Shown: positions 8,797 through 17,487 of the stretch, piece after piece
How positions within the stretch are numbered: the first letter of the stretch is position 1
Layout: each line of letters opens with the position of its first letter
From: Flavobacterium rakeshii
GTDB taxonomy: Bacteria; Bacteroidota; Bacteroidia; Flavobacteriales; Flavobacteriaceae
Assembly: GCF_009741375.1 (NCBI RefSeq)
Contig: NZ_WOWP01000021.1
Coordinates: 1 to 64,000, forward strand
Direction of reading: 5' to 3'
Length of the DNA: 64,000 nt
The notes under the pieces: model-generated
The model's input: only the letters and a program-made list of their open reading frames with translations
What the model was told of the DNA's origin: nothing
Database searches by the model: none
Position numbers and translations under genes: made by a program

Positions 8797-9558
8797 ATGT
8801 TTTGGAATAAAAAAAACAAACCTCCTGTTACTCCTGAAGACAAAGAATGGGTAGAAGATAAACTTCTTGCAATAAAATCCATCTTTACTGAAGTTGATTA
8901 TTATAAGAATATTGAAACAATTTTACCAACTAAAAGATTTTATGATAAAGAGTTTAACGGTACCGAAGATGATGCCTGGTTTATTTTAGAACAAACAAAA
9001 ATATATATGGACATACCTCATGAAGGTATAAAACTTGAGTTCTTTTCAAACAGCCCTATAGAAATGGCTGATGGCACACTATTAAGCACACCTTCTGATA
9101 ACATGCAAGGTACATGGATGAGTGCAACAGGAACATATCAAAGTAAAGGAGAAGAGATTATTATTTCTATAGAAAAAGAACAGCTTAAAAATCCACTGGA
9201 ACTTATAGCAACCATGTCACACGAACTGTCACATTATATACTTCTGTATGAAGGGTGGATTTTAGAAAATGATGAATATCTCACAGACCTATTAGCTGTT
9301 GCTTATGGTTTCGGAATATTTATAGGAAATACAAGATTTAATTTCTCTACCTTTTCAAACTTAAAAGGAAGCGGTTGGCAAATGTCCAGAAAAGGTTATT
9401 TACCCGAACAGGTTGTTGCTTATGCAATGGCATGGTTAAGCATATACCGCAACGAAAATACCGACTGGAAAAAATTCCTGAACAAATCTATGCTAAAATA
9501 TTTTGAACAAAGCGTACAGTATATAGAAAGCAACAGAGATAAAATTCGTTTTGAATAA
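8797..9558 (+). CDS. Putative zinc metallopeptidase-like protein (HELSH motif)
   Basis: The family is not recognised. The 253-residue soluble product carries ATMSHELSHYILL, an HExxH zinc motif, near residue 150. It is followed by a short helix and ENDEYLTDLLAVAYGFG, where ExxTD resembles the ExxAD third-ligand motif of gluzincins such as M48. No signal peptide or membrane helix is present, so it should be cytoplasmic. I chose ATG 8797 (MFWNKKNK); a TTG start at 8767 would lie in the terminator of rplT. The gene is a single transcription unit between two terminators. It could be a protease or a structural zincin fold without activity. Confidence 0.6.
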   Translation: MFWNKKNKPPVTPEDKEWVEDKLLAIKSIFTEVDYYKNIETILPTKRFYDKEFNGTEDDAWFILEQTKIYMDIPHEGIKLEFFSNSPIEMADGTLLSTPSDNMQGTWMSATGTYQSKGEEIIISIEKEQLKNPLELIATMSHELSHYILLYEGWILENDEYLTDLLAVAYGFGIFIGNTRFNFSTFSNLKGSGWQMSRKGYLPEQVVAYAMAWLSIYRNENTDWKKFLNKSMLKYFEQSVQYIESNRDKIRFE

Positions 9559-9585
9559 AAAAGTCCGCTTAAAGCGGACTTTTTT
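9557..9585. terminator. Bidirectional terminator
   Basis: AAGTCCGCTT/AAGCGGACTT is flanked by A and T runs on both sides. It serves the gene at 8797-9558 and the convergent gene ending at 9587. Confidence 0.88.
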
Positions 9586-9586
9586 A

Positions 9587-10849
9587 TTATGTTTTAAGTT
9601 TCTTTTTCCTTGCTGCCGGGAACAACACATTGTTTAATATAAGCCTGTAACCCGGTGAATTAGGGTGCAGGTCTAACACTGTAGGTGCATCGCCTACCCT
9701 ATGCTGATAATCTTCAGGGTCATGCCCTCCGTAAAAAGTGAACATCCCTTTTCCTTTCGTACCGTGTATATAGCGGGCTTCTCCGTTTTGAAGATTTTGC
9801 CCCATTATAAGTACGTTCGATTTTACTAAACTTTCATCAAACGATGTGGTTTGCCCCATAAAACCTTTTACCAGTTGTGTATGGTTTTGGCAAAGCATTG
9901 TAGGGATTGGGTCCCACTTTGCCGAATACTCCATTAACGTAAAATAATCGTTATCCATAAGCACCTTACGCTTGGTGGTCATATCAATGTCTGAAAATTC
10001 ATAAACCACAGGGTTACGCTCCAAATGGAAATCTTTAAACGCCATTGTTTTGTTGTAATCAATACTTGCCTGATAGTTTGGATCACTAGGATCACCGTCA
10101 AACATGGTTTCACAAATATCTACTCCTTCTGCCGAAAGGGCAATATCAAAACTATCGGTAGCCGAACACATAGCAAACATAAAGCCGCCACCTATTACAA
10201 AATCCCTAATTTTATTAGCAACAGCCAGTTTCTCTTCAGATACTTTACTGTACCCCAGTTTTGCCGCCAGTGCCTCGGCCTCTTTTTTCTGTTCAATATA
10301 CCACGGTGCATTGCGGTAGGCTCCAAAAAAGCGACCGTACTGTCCTGTAAAATCTTCATGGTGCAGGTGCAGCCAGTCATATAATAATAAGGCATCATTT
10401 AAAACCTCTTCATCATATATTTTTTCAAACGGAATCTCGGCATAAGTAAGCACCAAGGTTACGGCATCATCCCACGGCTGCTTTCCTGCGGGGGTGTATA
10501 CCGCAATCTTAGGTGCTTTTTCAAGAACAACGGTCTCCATATTTTGAGACGGACTACTAATATCATCCTGAATGAATTTAGCCTCCCCGTCGCTTATTAC
10601 TTCAAAGGTCACTCCCCTAATTTGGCACTCACGTCTTATCTCTTCGGCATCAGGAAGCAAAAATGAACCTCCCCTATAATTAAGCAGCCAGCTGGCTTTA
10701 TAATTCTTCTCCAAAACCCAATAAGTTATCCCGTATGCCTTTAAATGGTTTTGCTGCGTACTTTCATCCATCGGTATTAAAATCATGGAAGCACGGCCCG
10801 CAAACGAAACCAGTAAAAATAATAGGAGTATGAATTGTTTTTTAAGCAT
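9587..10849 (-). CDS. Exported protein annotated as asparagine synthetase B-like
   Basis: This is a 420-residue protein with a cleavable signal peptide (MLKKQFILLLFLLVSFAGRA-SM), so it acts outside the cytoplasm. Related Bacteroidota proteins are commonly named asparagine synthetase B, but I see neither the N-terminal Cys nucleophile of a class II glutaminase nor the SGGLDS ATP-binding motif of AsnB. The name should not be taken as function. Notable segments are IGGGFMFAMCSATDSFDIAL, resembling a glutamine-amidotransferase-like turn, and the C-terminal FTFYGGHDPEDYQHRVGD. An alternative start seven codons upstream (10870) gives MNKIYFKMLKK. The gene lies between two terminators. Confidence 0.65.
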   Translation of the reverse strand: MLKKQFILLLFLLVSFAGRASMILIPMDESTQQNHLKAYGITYWVLEKNYKASWLLNYRGGSFLLPDAEEIRRECQIRGVTFEVISDGEAKFIQDDISSPSQNMETVVLEKAPKIAVYTPAGKQPWDDAVTLVLTYAEIPFEKIYDEEVLNDALLLYDWLHLHHEDFTGQYGRFFGAYRNAPWYIEQKKEAEALAAKLGYSKVSEEKLAVANKIRDFVIGGGFMFAMCSATDSFDIALSAEGVDICETMFDGDPSDPNYQASIDYNKTMAFKDFHLERNPVVYEFSDIDMTTKRKVLMDNDYFTLMEYSAKWDPIPTMLCQNHTQLVKGFMGQTTSFDESLVKSNVLIMGQNLQNGEARYIHGTKGKGMFTFYGGHDPEDYQHRVGDAPTVLDLHPNSPGYRLILNNVLFPAARKKKLKT

Positions 10850-10957
10850 TTTAAAATAGATTTTATTCAAAGATAAACTAAAAGCAGCGGTAATACACGG
10901 CTATTAGTTTACATAGAGTAACGATTTACAATTTAAGGTATTATAAAAGTATCAAAA

Positions 10958-10993
10958 AGAAATAAAAAAAGCACATCCAAACGATGTGCTTTC
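10958..10993 (-). terminator. Terminator downstream of dnaB
   Basis: On the minus strand AAAGCACATC-GTTTG-GATGTGCTTT is followed by a long T run (read from 10968 down to 10958). It ends the dnaB transcription unit, including the small open frame at 11027. Confidence 0.85.
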
Positions 10994-11026
10994 TATATTT
11001 TTTAAGGTTACATAATGTTTTACGCC

Positions 11027-11125
11027 TTAGGGTTCTAGTACTACCACATGTTCTGCTTCGTGTACTTCAATGTCCCAAAGGGCTTTTTCGGCTTCTGTAC
11101 TGGCTTGTAAAAAGTCGTTGTTCAT
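11027..11125 (-). CDS. Possible small protein (32 aa) downstream of dnaB
   Basis: A short open frame starting ATG at 11125 encodes MNNDFLQASTEAEKALWDIE followed by VHEAEHVVVLEP and a TAA stop. It is acidic and Glu/Ala-rich, and lies 44 bases after dnaB and before the dnaB terminator, so it would be co-transcribed. There is no homology evidence, and the length alone does not prove coding. The well-formed amino-acid composition and the position are the only support. Confidence 0.35.
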   Translation of the reverse strand: MNNDFLQASTEAEKALWDIEVHEAEHVVVLEP

Positions 11126-11169
11126 ATGTTTGCGGGGTTATAATTGGTTACTTTGCTATTCTTTGTTAT

Positions 11170-12726
11170 TTAGAACGGAACATCGTCATCATCATGCGCT
11201 CCGCCACCGCTGTTCATGTTACTACCAAAGGCTTCGTTTGCCGAAGGCAGGTTTTTAATTATACCGGCATTGTCGTTATCATTCATACTCGACGGAAGCT
11301 CGTCAAACGGCGAAGCGAAATCGTCAAGGTTATCAAACTTACCGAGACTACCTACGAATTTAAGCCTGATGTTATCCAAACCACCATTACGGTGCTTAGC
11401 CACGATAAACTCGGCCTGACCCTGTGTTGGCGATCTTTCTTCATCATCCCATTCGTCAATCTTATAATATTCAGGACGATAGATAAACGATACGATATCG
11501 GCATCCTGCTCAATCGCACCCGATTCCCTAAGGTCAGATAGTAACGGCCTTTTGCTCGATCCCCTTGTCTCTACCGCACGAGACAGCTGTGATAGTGCAA
11601 TTACCGGAACGTTAAGCTCTTTTGCCAGTGCCTTAAGGTTACGGGAAATGGTCGAGATTTCCTGCTCACGGTTACCTCCGTTTTTCCCTGCCGCACCACC
11701 GGCGGTCATAAGCTGAAGGTAGTCAATAATAATCATCCTGATTCCATACTGGGAGGCAAGCCTCCTTGCTTTTGCCCTAAGGTCAAAAATGGAAAGAGAT
11801 GGTGTATCGTCAATATATAAAGGAGCTTTTTCAAGATCCCTAACTTTAATACTTAGTTGTTCCCACTCGTGTTTTTCAAGTTTACCGGTACGCAGCTTTT
11901 CAGACGACAGTCCGGTTTCGCTCGAAATCAAACGGGTAATTAGCTGTACCGAGGACATCTCCAGGGAGAATACTGCCACACCATGGTTAAAATCGATAGC
12001 AATATTTCTTGCCATAGAAAGTACGAAAGCGGTTTTACCCATACCCGGCCTTGCCGCAATAATGATAAGGTCACTGGGCTGCCAGCCCGATGTAAGCTTA
12101 TCCAAATCGTGAAAGCCAGTTGCAACACCACTTAGTCCTTCCTTACCTGCAATTTCCTCAATACGTTTCTTTGCCTGAATAACAAGGCTCTGCGCCGTTT
12201 CAGAACTACGCTTAATATTACCTTGCGTTACTTCATACAGTTTTGACTCTGCCTGGTCCAGCAGGTCAAAAATATCTGTTGTCTCATCATAAGCCTCTTC
12301 GATAATTTCGCTCGATATTTTGATAAGGCTTCGCTGAATAAATTTTTGTAATATAATCCTTGAGTGAAACTCAATGTGAGCAGAAGACGATATCTTTTGC
12401 GTTAACTGTATAAGATAAAAGTCTCCACCTACCTGATCCAGTTTTCCGTTCTTTTTAAGCTGAGCAGAAACTGTTAATAAGTCAATTGGCTGGGTGTCGT
12501 TAAATAGTTGGACTACGGCCTCAAAAATAAACTTGTGGGCCTCTTTATAAAAGGCATCCGGCTGTAATATATCTATTACCTCGTCTACCCCTTTTTTGTC
12601 TATCATCATGGCACCTAAAACAGCCTCTTCAAGGTCCAGCGCCTGCGGTGGCAGCTTACCTTTCTCCAAGTTGATAATAGATGATTTATCAACTTTTACC
12701 GGGTTTACGTTCCTGATGTTTTCCAT
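11170..12726 (-). CDS. dnaB: Replicative DNA helicase DnaB
   Basis: DnaB is the hexameric helicase that unwinds DNA 5' to 3' at the replication fork and recruits primase. At 518 residues it is full length and has no intein. The N-terminal helical domain (about 25-130) is followed by the RecA-like domain with Walker A ARPGMGKTAF, the EMSSVQLITRL helix, Walker B MIIIDYLQLM and LSQLSRAVETRG. The C-terminal 50 residues form an acidic Asn/Asp/Gly-rich tail ending DDDDVPF, reminiscent of SSB-type tips. Three direct repeats of AACTGTT at 11-base spacing lie just upstream (12791-12819). Confidence 0.97.
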   Translation of the reverse strand: MENIRNVNPVKVDKSSIINLEKGKLPPQALDLEEAVLGAMMIDKKGVDEVIDILQPDAFYKEAHKFIFEAVVQLFNDTQPIDLLTVSAQLKKNGKLDQVGGDFYLIQLTQKISSSAHIEFHSRIILQKFIQRSLIKISSEIIEEAYDETTDIFDLLDQAESKLYEVTQGNIKRSSETAQSLVIQAKKRIEEIAGKEGLSGVATGFHDLDKLTSGWQPSDLIIIAARPGMGKTAFVLSMARNIAIDFNHGVAVFSLEMSSVQLITRLISSETGLSSEKLRTGKLEKHEWEQLSIKVRDLEKAPLYIDDTPSLSIFDLRAKARRLASQYGIRMIIIDYLQLMTAGGAAGKNGGNREQEISTISRNLKALAKELNVPVIALSQLSRAVETRGSSKRPLLSDLRESGAIEQDADIVSFIYRPEYYKIDEWDDEERSPTQGQAEFIVAKHRNGGLDNIRLKFVGSLGKFDNLDDFASPFDELPSSMNDNDNAGIIKNLPSANEAFGSNMNSGGGAHDDDDVPF

Positions 12727-12790
12727 TATGCTAATGTAATTAAATTTAAAATGGGTGCGTTAAGCAATTGTTAAGAACCTTGTGTTAATT

Positions 12791-12823
12791 AACTGTTGAT
12801 AAACTGTTAACCAACTGTTTATA
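12791..12823. repeat. Three 11-bp iterons upstream of dnaB
   Basis: AACTGTT occurs at 12791, 12802 and 12813, exactly 11 bases apart, so the copies lie on one face of the helix. The preceding 11 bases (12780-12790) share TGTTAA and may be a degenerate fourth copy. On the dnaB coding strand the repeats read AACAGTT, and one extends to TTATCAACA, one mismatch from the DnaA-box core TTATCCACA. They fall between the accA terminator and the dnaB start, in AT-rich sequence. Confidence 0.6.
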
Positions 12824-12827
12824 AGTC

Positions 12828-12860
12828 AAAAAAAATCCGAAGCTGCAAGGCTTCGGATTA
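12828..12860 (-). terminator. Terminator of accA
   Basis: ATCCGAAGCC/AGCTTCGGAT on the minus strand is followed by eight Ts. It lies 21 bases beyond the accA stop codon. Confidence 0.88.
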
Positions 12861-12880
12861 ATAATGCAGTTAAAACAAGG

Positions 12881-13834
12881 TTATTCTTTAAATTCCCCCA
12901 TTTTACTATACTTATCCATCCTTTTCTCAATCAGCTCTTCTGTTGATAAGTCTTTAAGTTCTTTATGTGCTTTTAAGATGAATTTCTTTACACTTTCGAA
13001 AGTGGTTTCTCTGTCATAGTGAGCACCTCCAAGTGGTTCAGGAATAATATCATCAATAAGCTTTTGTTTTTTCATGTCAAAAGAAGTAAGCTTTAATGCC
13101 TCAGCAGCCTGCTCCTTAAACTCCCAGCTTCTCCAAAGGATTGAAGAACACGATTCTGGCGAAATAACAGAGTACCATGTATTCTCCAGCATGAATACTT
13201 TGTCTCCAACACCAATACCTAATGCTCCACCGGAAGCACCCTCACCTACTATAACGGTAATAACAGGTGTTTTAAGGCGTACCATCTCAAAAATATTTCT
13301 TGCAATGGCTTCTCCCTGCCCTCTTTCCTCTGCTTCAAGCCCTGGGTATGCACCCGGAGTATCTACTAGAGTGATTACAGGAATACCAAACTTCTCGGCC
13401 ATTCTCATAAGGCGTAACGCTTTACGATATCCTTCAGGGTTAGCCATACCAAAGTTTCTGTATTGTCTTGTTTTGGTATTGAAACCTTTTTGCTGACCTA
13501 CTATCATAAACGACTGATCGCCTATTTTTGCAAGTCCACCCACCATTGCCTTATCATCTTTAAAGCTACGGTCTCCAAACAGCTCAAGGAAAGTTCCGTC
13601 AGACAGTGCCTTGATGTAGTCCATTGTGTATGGACGACTAGGGTGTCTTGAAAGCTGAACCCTTTGCCATGCAGATAGGTTCTTATATATGCTTTTCTTA
13701 GTTTCTTCTAACTTTTTCTCAATTTGCTTACATGTATTAGATACATCCACATCCGATTCCTGACCAATTAGTGTGCATTTATCTAACTGATCTTCAAGCT
13801 CTTTAATCGGAAGCTCAAAATCTAAGTATTCCAT
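12881..13834 (-). CDS. accA: Acetyl-CoA carboxylase carboxyltransferase subunit alpha
   Basis: With AccD this subunit transfers the carboxyl group from biotin-BCCP to acetyl-CoA, the first step of fatty acid synthesis. At 317 residues it has normal length. Visible features are the N-terminal helical segment, [20 protein letters not shown], the crotonase-fold signature [20 protein letters not shown], and the C-terminal [20 protein letters not shown]. It is monocistronic, with its own terminator at 12828-12860, and accD is not in the window. Confidence 0.96.
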   Translation of the reverse strand: MEYLDFELPIKELEDQLDKCTLIGQESDVDVSNTCKQIEKKLEETKKSIYKNLSAWQRVQLSRHPSRPYTMDYIKALSDGTFLELFGDRSFKDDKAMVGGLAKIGDQSFMIVGQQKGFNTKTRQYRNFGMANPEGYRKALRLMRMAEKFGIPVITLVDTPGAYPGLEAEERGQGEAIARNIFEMVRLKTPVITVIVGEGASGGALGIGVGDKVFMLENTWYSVISPESCSSILWRSWEFKEQAAEALKLTSFDMKKQKLIDDIIPEPLGGAHYDRETTFESVKKFILKAHKELKDLSTEELIEKRMDKYSKMGEFKE

Positions 13835-13901
13835 AGTACAGGCAGATTTTTTAATATAGTTCGAACTACAAAGATAGAATTTTACCTTTAGAAAGAAAGA
13901 A

Positions 13902-14795
13902 TTATATTTTTTTAAGTTTGTTTTTTGGGTAATTCTTTATTACCCCATTGAATATCACGGTGCTAAGAATTATAGCAGCTCCTAAATAAAATGCAGGGCT
14001 CATTTTTTCGTCCCCTTTAAACACTAAAACCGCAAGAATTATCCCATAAATAGGTTCCAGGTTTATAGTAAGCATAACGGTATATGGGCTTAAAAACTTC
14101 ATTACCTTAACCGATGCTATAAATGCATAAGCCGTACATGCAGATGCCAGTACAAACAGCCATAACCAGTCTTCACCGGTAAGGGAGAAAAACTGAGGTG
14201 TAAAGTTACCTGCAAACAACATATATATAGTAAGGAAGAAAACTCCTCCAAGCAGTTCCCAAAACGATACCTGAGTTGCATTATGCTTTACAGCATATTT
14301 ACCGTTAATGACCGAGAAGGTTGCCGACAGGAATGCCGATGATAATGCCAACAGTATACCATACAGGTAGTCACCCTCAAAACTAAATATAATGTATAGC
14401 CCGGCCACTACAAATAACCCGAACATTACCTCATACCATATTACCTTTCGCCCATATAGGAGCGGTTCTAATAACGAGGTAAAAAAGGCTCCGGTTGAAA
14501 GACATGCCAGTGTAACCGAAACATTAGACACTTTTATAGCCTTAAAAAAGGTAAACCAGTGCAGTGCTATAACAAGCCCTGCAAACAGGAAACCTAAAAG
14601 TGTTTTACTAGGTACTTTTAATGAAACTTTTGTGATTTTTGCATACAGCAAAACAAGCAGTACTGCTATACCCATTCTATACCACACCAGTGGAAGGGCA
14701 TCAATCGTAATTTGTTTTCCGATAACAGCAGTAAACCCCCATATAAATACTATTAAATGAAGGTGTAAATAACTTTTTAATTTATCTCCGGGCAT
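13902..14795 (-). CDS. DMT-superfamily permease (EamA family)
   Basis: This 297-residue inner-membrane protein has ten hydrophobic helices arranged as two EamA repeats (about 8-140 and 150-288). The first repeat includes [16 protein letters not shown] and the second ends [18 protein letters not shown], both typical of drug/metabolite transporters. The substrate cannot be predicted. Its start overlaps the end of the upstream LptF/G-type gene by 14 bases, so the two are translationally coupled within tgt-lptG-eamA. Confidence 0.85.
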   Translation of the reverse strand: MPGDKLKSYLHLHLIVFIWGFTAVIGKQITIDALPLVWYRMGIAVLLVLLYAKITKVSLKVPSKTLLGFLFAGLVIALHWFTFFKAIKVSNVSVTLACLSTGAFFTSLLEPLLYGRKVIWYEVMFGLFVVAGLYIIFSFEGDYLYGILLALSSAFLSATFSVINGKYAVKHNATQVSFWELLGGVFFLTIYMLFAGNFTPQFFSLTGEDWLWLFVLASACTAYAFIASVKVMKFLSPYTVMLTINLEPIYGIILAVLVFKGDEKMSPAFYLGAAIILSTVIFNGVIKNYPKNKLKKI

Positions 14796-15864
14796 TTCTT
14801 AAAAGGAAAATAGCTAAAATACCAAAGGTTACATTTGGGATCCAAACAGCCAGAAGCGGTGACATACTTGATTTCTCCCCCATTGTACCAAAAACTTTAT
14901 CAAAAAACACATAAGAAAACGCTAAACCAATTCCCATGGCCAGGTTTACTCCCATACCTCCCCTTCGCTTCATGGAAGATACGGCTACGGCGATAATAGT
15001 AAGGATAAATGCCGAAACGGGTATACTATACTTTTTATATTTTACAACCAGATAACTGTCTATGTTAGCTGATCCTCTTCTCTTTTCTTTCTCAATAAAT
15101 TTGTTTAGTTCACCAAGTGTCATAGTCTCAGCAACATAAACCGTTGGAGTAAGTTCATCAGGCTCAAAAGGCAGTTTCATTACTTTTTGCGACTCCCTTA
15201 TAATTACATCATTAGTAGCACCATCGCCCACAATTCTTTTATTGTAACCATATAAAGTATAGGTACTGTCTTTAGGGTTCCATGTAATGGTATTGGCATT
15301 TATCTTAGAAACAAGTACATCTCCGTTATATGTTTCAAGATTAAATTTACTTCCTGTTTTAGACACATAGTTAAATGTCCCTACATATATACTTTGAGTA
15401 TCGTTAACCTGTTTATATACCTGATCGCTCTCCCTAATCTTGGCATTATTCTTTAAATAGGTATACCTAAAATCATTGAATCCTTTACTGGCTTTTGGCA
15501 CAAAAAAGAATCCCATAACTAATGCAAGCAGTGATATAAACGTAGCTCCTATAAGATAAGGCCTTAAAAATCGCATAAACGATATACCCGACCCCAATAT
15601 GGCAATAATCTCTGTATTATTAGCCAGCTTTGACGTAAACCATATAACCGAAAGAAACAGAAATATAGGGAACAGCATATTGGCAAAATACAGAGTAAAA
15701 TCACCATAATAGCCTGCAACTTCGGCAAAGGGCACATTTTTAGCCAGTATTTTATTTATTTTTTCCGATACGTCTATAACAATCCCTATGGGAATAAACA
15801 TAAGCAACATTACAAAAAACGTTGCCAGGTATCTTTTTAAAATGTACCAGTCTATTATTTTCAC
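14782..15864 (-). CDS. LptF/LptG family permease (YjgP/YjgQ)
   Basis: LptF and LptG form the membrane part of the LptB2FG ABC transporter that extracts lipopolysaccharide from the inner membrane. The 360-residue protein has the family layout: three N-terminal helices (about 12-110), a periplasmic beta-jellyroll (about 130-270) and three C-terminal helices (about 275-355). The opening IIDWYILKRYLATFFVMLLM and the segment SIPVSAFILTIIAVAVSSMKRRGG are characteristic. I cannot decide between LptF and LptG. It lies 21 bases after tgt and overlaps the next permease gene by 14 bases. Confidence 0.88.
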   Translation of the reverse strand: MKIIDWYILKRYLATFFVMLLMFIPIGIVIDVSEKINKILAKNVPFAEVAGYYGDFTLYFANMLFPIFLFLSVIWFTSKLANNTEIIAILGSGISFMRFLRPYLIGATFISLLALVMGFFFVPKASKGFNDFRYTYLKNNAKIRESDQVYKQVNDTQSIYVGTFNYVSKTGSKFNLETYNGDVLVSKINANTITWNPKDSTYTLYGYNKRIVGDGATNDVIIRESQKVMKLPFEPDELTPTVYVAETMTLGELNKFIEKEKRRGSANIDSYLVVKYKKYSIPVSAFILTIIAVAVSSMKRRGGMGVNLAMGIGLAFSYVFFDKVFGTMGEKSSMSPLLAVWIPNVTFGILAIFLLRNARR

Positions 15865-15885
15865 TCCGGTTCGTTTTGAATATAG

Positions 15886-17016
15886 TTACAGCCTTTGGCT
15901 CATTTGTTTTACCATTTTTTCTTTCCACTCACGGAAATCTCCCGCTAAGATATGTTTTCTTGCCTCACGAACCAACCACATATAGAAACCAAGATTGTGT
16001 ATGGTTGCTATTTGTTTTCCTAAAAATTCGTTTGCAGCAAAAAGGTGCCTTAGGTAAGCTTTAGAGTATTCGGTATCTACAAAAGTGATGCCCATTTCAT
16101 CAATAGGAGAAAAATCATCCTCCCATTTTTTATTTTTAATGTTAATACTACCGTTTGCCGTAAACAACATACCGTTACGGGCATTACGCGTAGGCATAAC
16201 ACAGTCAAACATATCTATACCAAGGGCGATATTCTCTAATATATTAATAGGAGTACCTACTCCCATAAGGTAACGTGGCTTATCTTCCGGAAGTATATTA
16301 CATACCACCTCGCTCATTGCATACATTTCCTCTGCCGGTTCTCCTACAGAGAGTCCGCCAATAGCATTACCTACAGCGCCAGCGTTAGCGATATATTCGG
16401 CCGATTGTGCCCTTAAATCCTTATAAGTACTCCCCTGTACAATTGGGAAAAATGCCTGATCGTAACCATACTTTACCGGAACTTTTTCAAGGTGGGCAAT
16501 ACAACGATCCAGCCAACGGTGCGTCATGTGCATGGAGCGTTTTGCATAACGGTAATCACATGGGTATGGAGTACACTCGTCAAACGCCATAATAATATCG
16601 GCACCAATGGTACGCTGAATTTCCATTACGCTTTCGGGCGAGAAAAAGTGGTACGAACCGTCAATGTGTGATTTGAATTTAACTCCCTCTTCCTTAATCT
16701 TACGGTTGCCCGATAACGAATATACCTGGTATCCTCCACTATCGGTAAGGATGTTTCTGTCCCAGTTCATAAACTTATGAAGTCCTCCCGCTTTTTCCAG
16801 TATTGGGGTTTGCGGACGCAGGTACAGGTGGTAAGTGTTACCTAAAATTATATCGGGGTTAATATCGTTTTTAAGCTCACGCTGATGTACTCCCTTTACG
16901 GTAGCTACGGTACCAACCGGCATAAAAATAGGCGTTTCTATTGGTCCGTGGTCGGTAGTAATTAAACCGGCCCTGGCTTTAGACTGAGGATCTTTGGTAA
17001 TTAAATCAAATTTCAT
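15886..17016 (-). CDS. tgt: tRNA-guanine transglycosylase (queuine tRNA-ribosyltransferase)
   Basis: Tgt exchanges G34 for preQ1 in tRNAs with GUN anticodons, in the queuosine pathway. The 376-residue protein has the catalytic Asp in LTDSGGYQVYSL, the specificity loop QGSTYKDLRAQSA followed by GAVGNAIGGLSVGE, and the nucleophile region FDCVMPTRNAR. The C-terminal zinc site of E. coli Tgt, a CxCxxC before SRAYLHH, is absent. The aligned segment reads DEMGITFVDTEYSKAYLRH, with Gly, Thr and Asp in place of the three cysteines. Only the later His in TIHNL remains. It heads the operon with the LptF/G and EamA permeases. Confidence 0.95.
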   Translation of the reverse strand: MKFDLITKDPQSKARAGLITTDHGPIETPIFMPVGTVATVKGVHQRELKNDINPDIILGNTYHLYLRPQTPILEKAGGLHKFMNWDRNILTDSGGYQVYSLSGNRKIKEEGVKFKSHIDGSYHFFSPESVMEIQRTIGADIIMAFDECTPYPCDYRYAKRSMHMTHRWLDRCIAHLEKVPVKYGYDQAFFPIVQGSTYKDLRAQSAEYIANAGAVGNAIGGLSVGEPAEEMYAMSEVVCNILPEDKPRYLMGVGTPINILENIALGIDMFDCVMPTRNARNGMLFTANGSINIKNKKWEDDFSPIDEMGITFVDTEYSKAYLRHLFAANEFLGKQIATIHNLGFYMWLVREARKHILAGDFREWKEKMVKQMSQRL

Positions 17017-17293
17017 ATTCCGTTTTTACAAGGCGCAAAGATAGGTAATACATATGAGATTTTTACACTGAAAAACAGGGCGGTTACTAAGGTAAATTTG
17101 CAAAACGGCTGCAAAAAATAAATTTGTTAACCGTTTGCTGCCCGATGTAACCAACACTTCACACAAAAAATAACAATACTAATAATCGTATAATCTAAAC
17201 TTTACCTGTAAAAAAACAACTTTAAAAACCTAAAGCCTTAATAATCAAAAAGAAACACCTTTACAAAACCCCTGCAAAGGTTTTGCAAAACAG

Positions 17294-17425
17294 ATGCAAA
17301 ACACTGACATTGACAATGACATTGACAATGATATTGAATATGATAATGATATTGAAATGAAAAGAGGGGTATGGGGAGAAAAACAGAAAAAAACGGATTA
17401 CCGAAACGGCTTTTTTAGTAAGTGA
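17294..17425 (+). pseudogene. Short open frame with DIDND repeats, probable gene remnant
   Basis: An ATG at 17294 opens a 43-residue frame: MQNTDIDNDIDNDIEYDND, then IEMKRGVWGEKQKKTDYRNG and FFSK. The N-terminal part is a degenerate 6-base repeat (GACATT/GACAAT). The frame continues upstream without a start (LQNPCKGFAKQ). A similar word pair TTTGCAAAAC-TGCAAAA also occurs near 17096. Acidic DTD/DID runs before a basic C-terminus are common at the ends of DnaD-like or Lin1244-type replication proteins, so this may be the tail of a decayed gene. This is inference; the frame could be non-coding. Confidence 0.3.
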
Positions 17426-17432
17426 AATTAAT

Positions 17433-17463
17433 TTGCCAATAGCAAAAATAAGAATTACTTTTG
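17433..17463 (+). promoter_or_regulatory. Promoter of transketolase operon
   Basis: TTG (17433-17435), a 20-base spacer and TACTTTTG (17456-17463) match the Bacteroidota consensus, followed by CACCC as at the rRNA-type and tRNA-Lys promoters. The start codon is 25 bases downstream of the -7 box. Confidence 0.75.
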
Positions 17464-17487
17464 CACCCAGTTTAACTTATTATAAAA

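Larger units (their letters stand above)
17017..17487. other. 471-base spacer between tgt and transketolase genes
   Basis: No intact gene is visible. It holds low-complexity A-rich sequence, the possible remnant with DIDND repeats (17294-17425), and the transketolase promoter at 17433-17463. Confidence 0.5.

Noticed and set aside
9587..10849. True asparagine synthetase B
   Set aside because: It is exported and lacks both the N-terminal Cys glutaminase nucleophile and the SGGLDS ATP site. Only the customary family name was kept in the call.
17303..17358. GACATT/GACAAT tandem repeat as a CRISPR or microsatellite locus
   Set aside because: The unit is 6 bases, imperfect, without spacers, and reads as Asp-Ile/Asn codons in a short frame. 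No cas gene is near.
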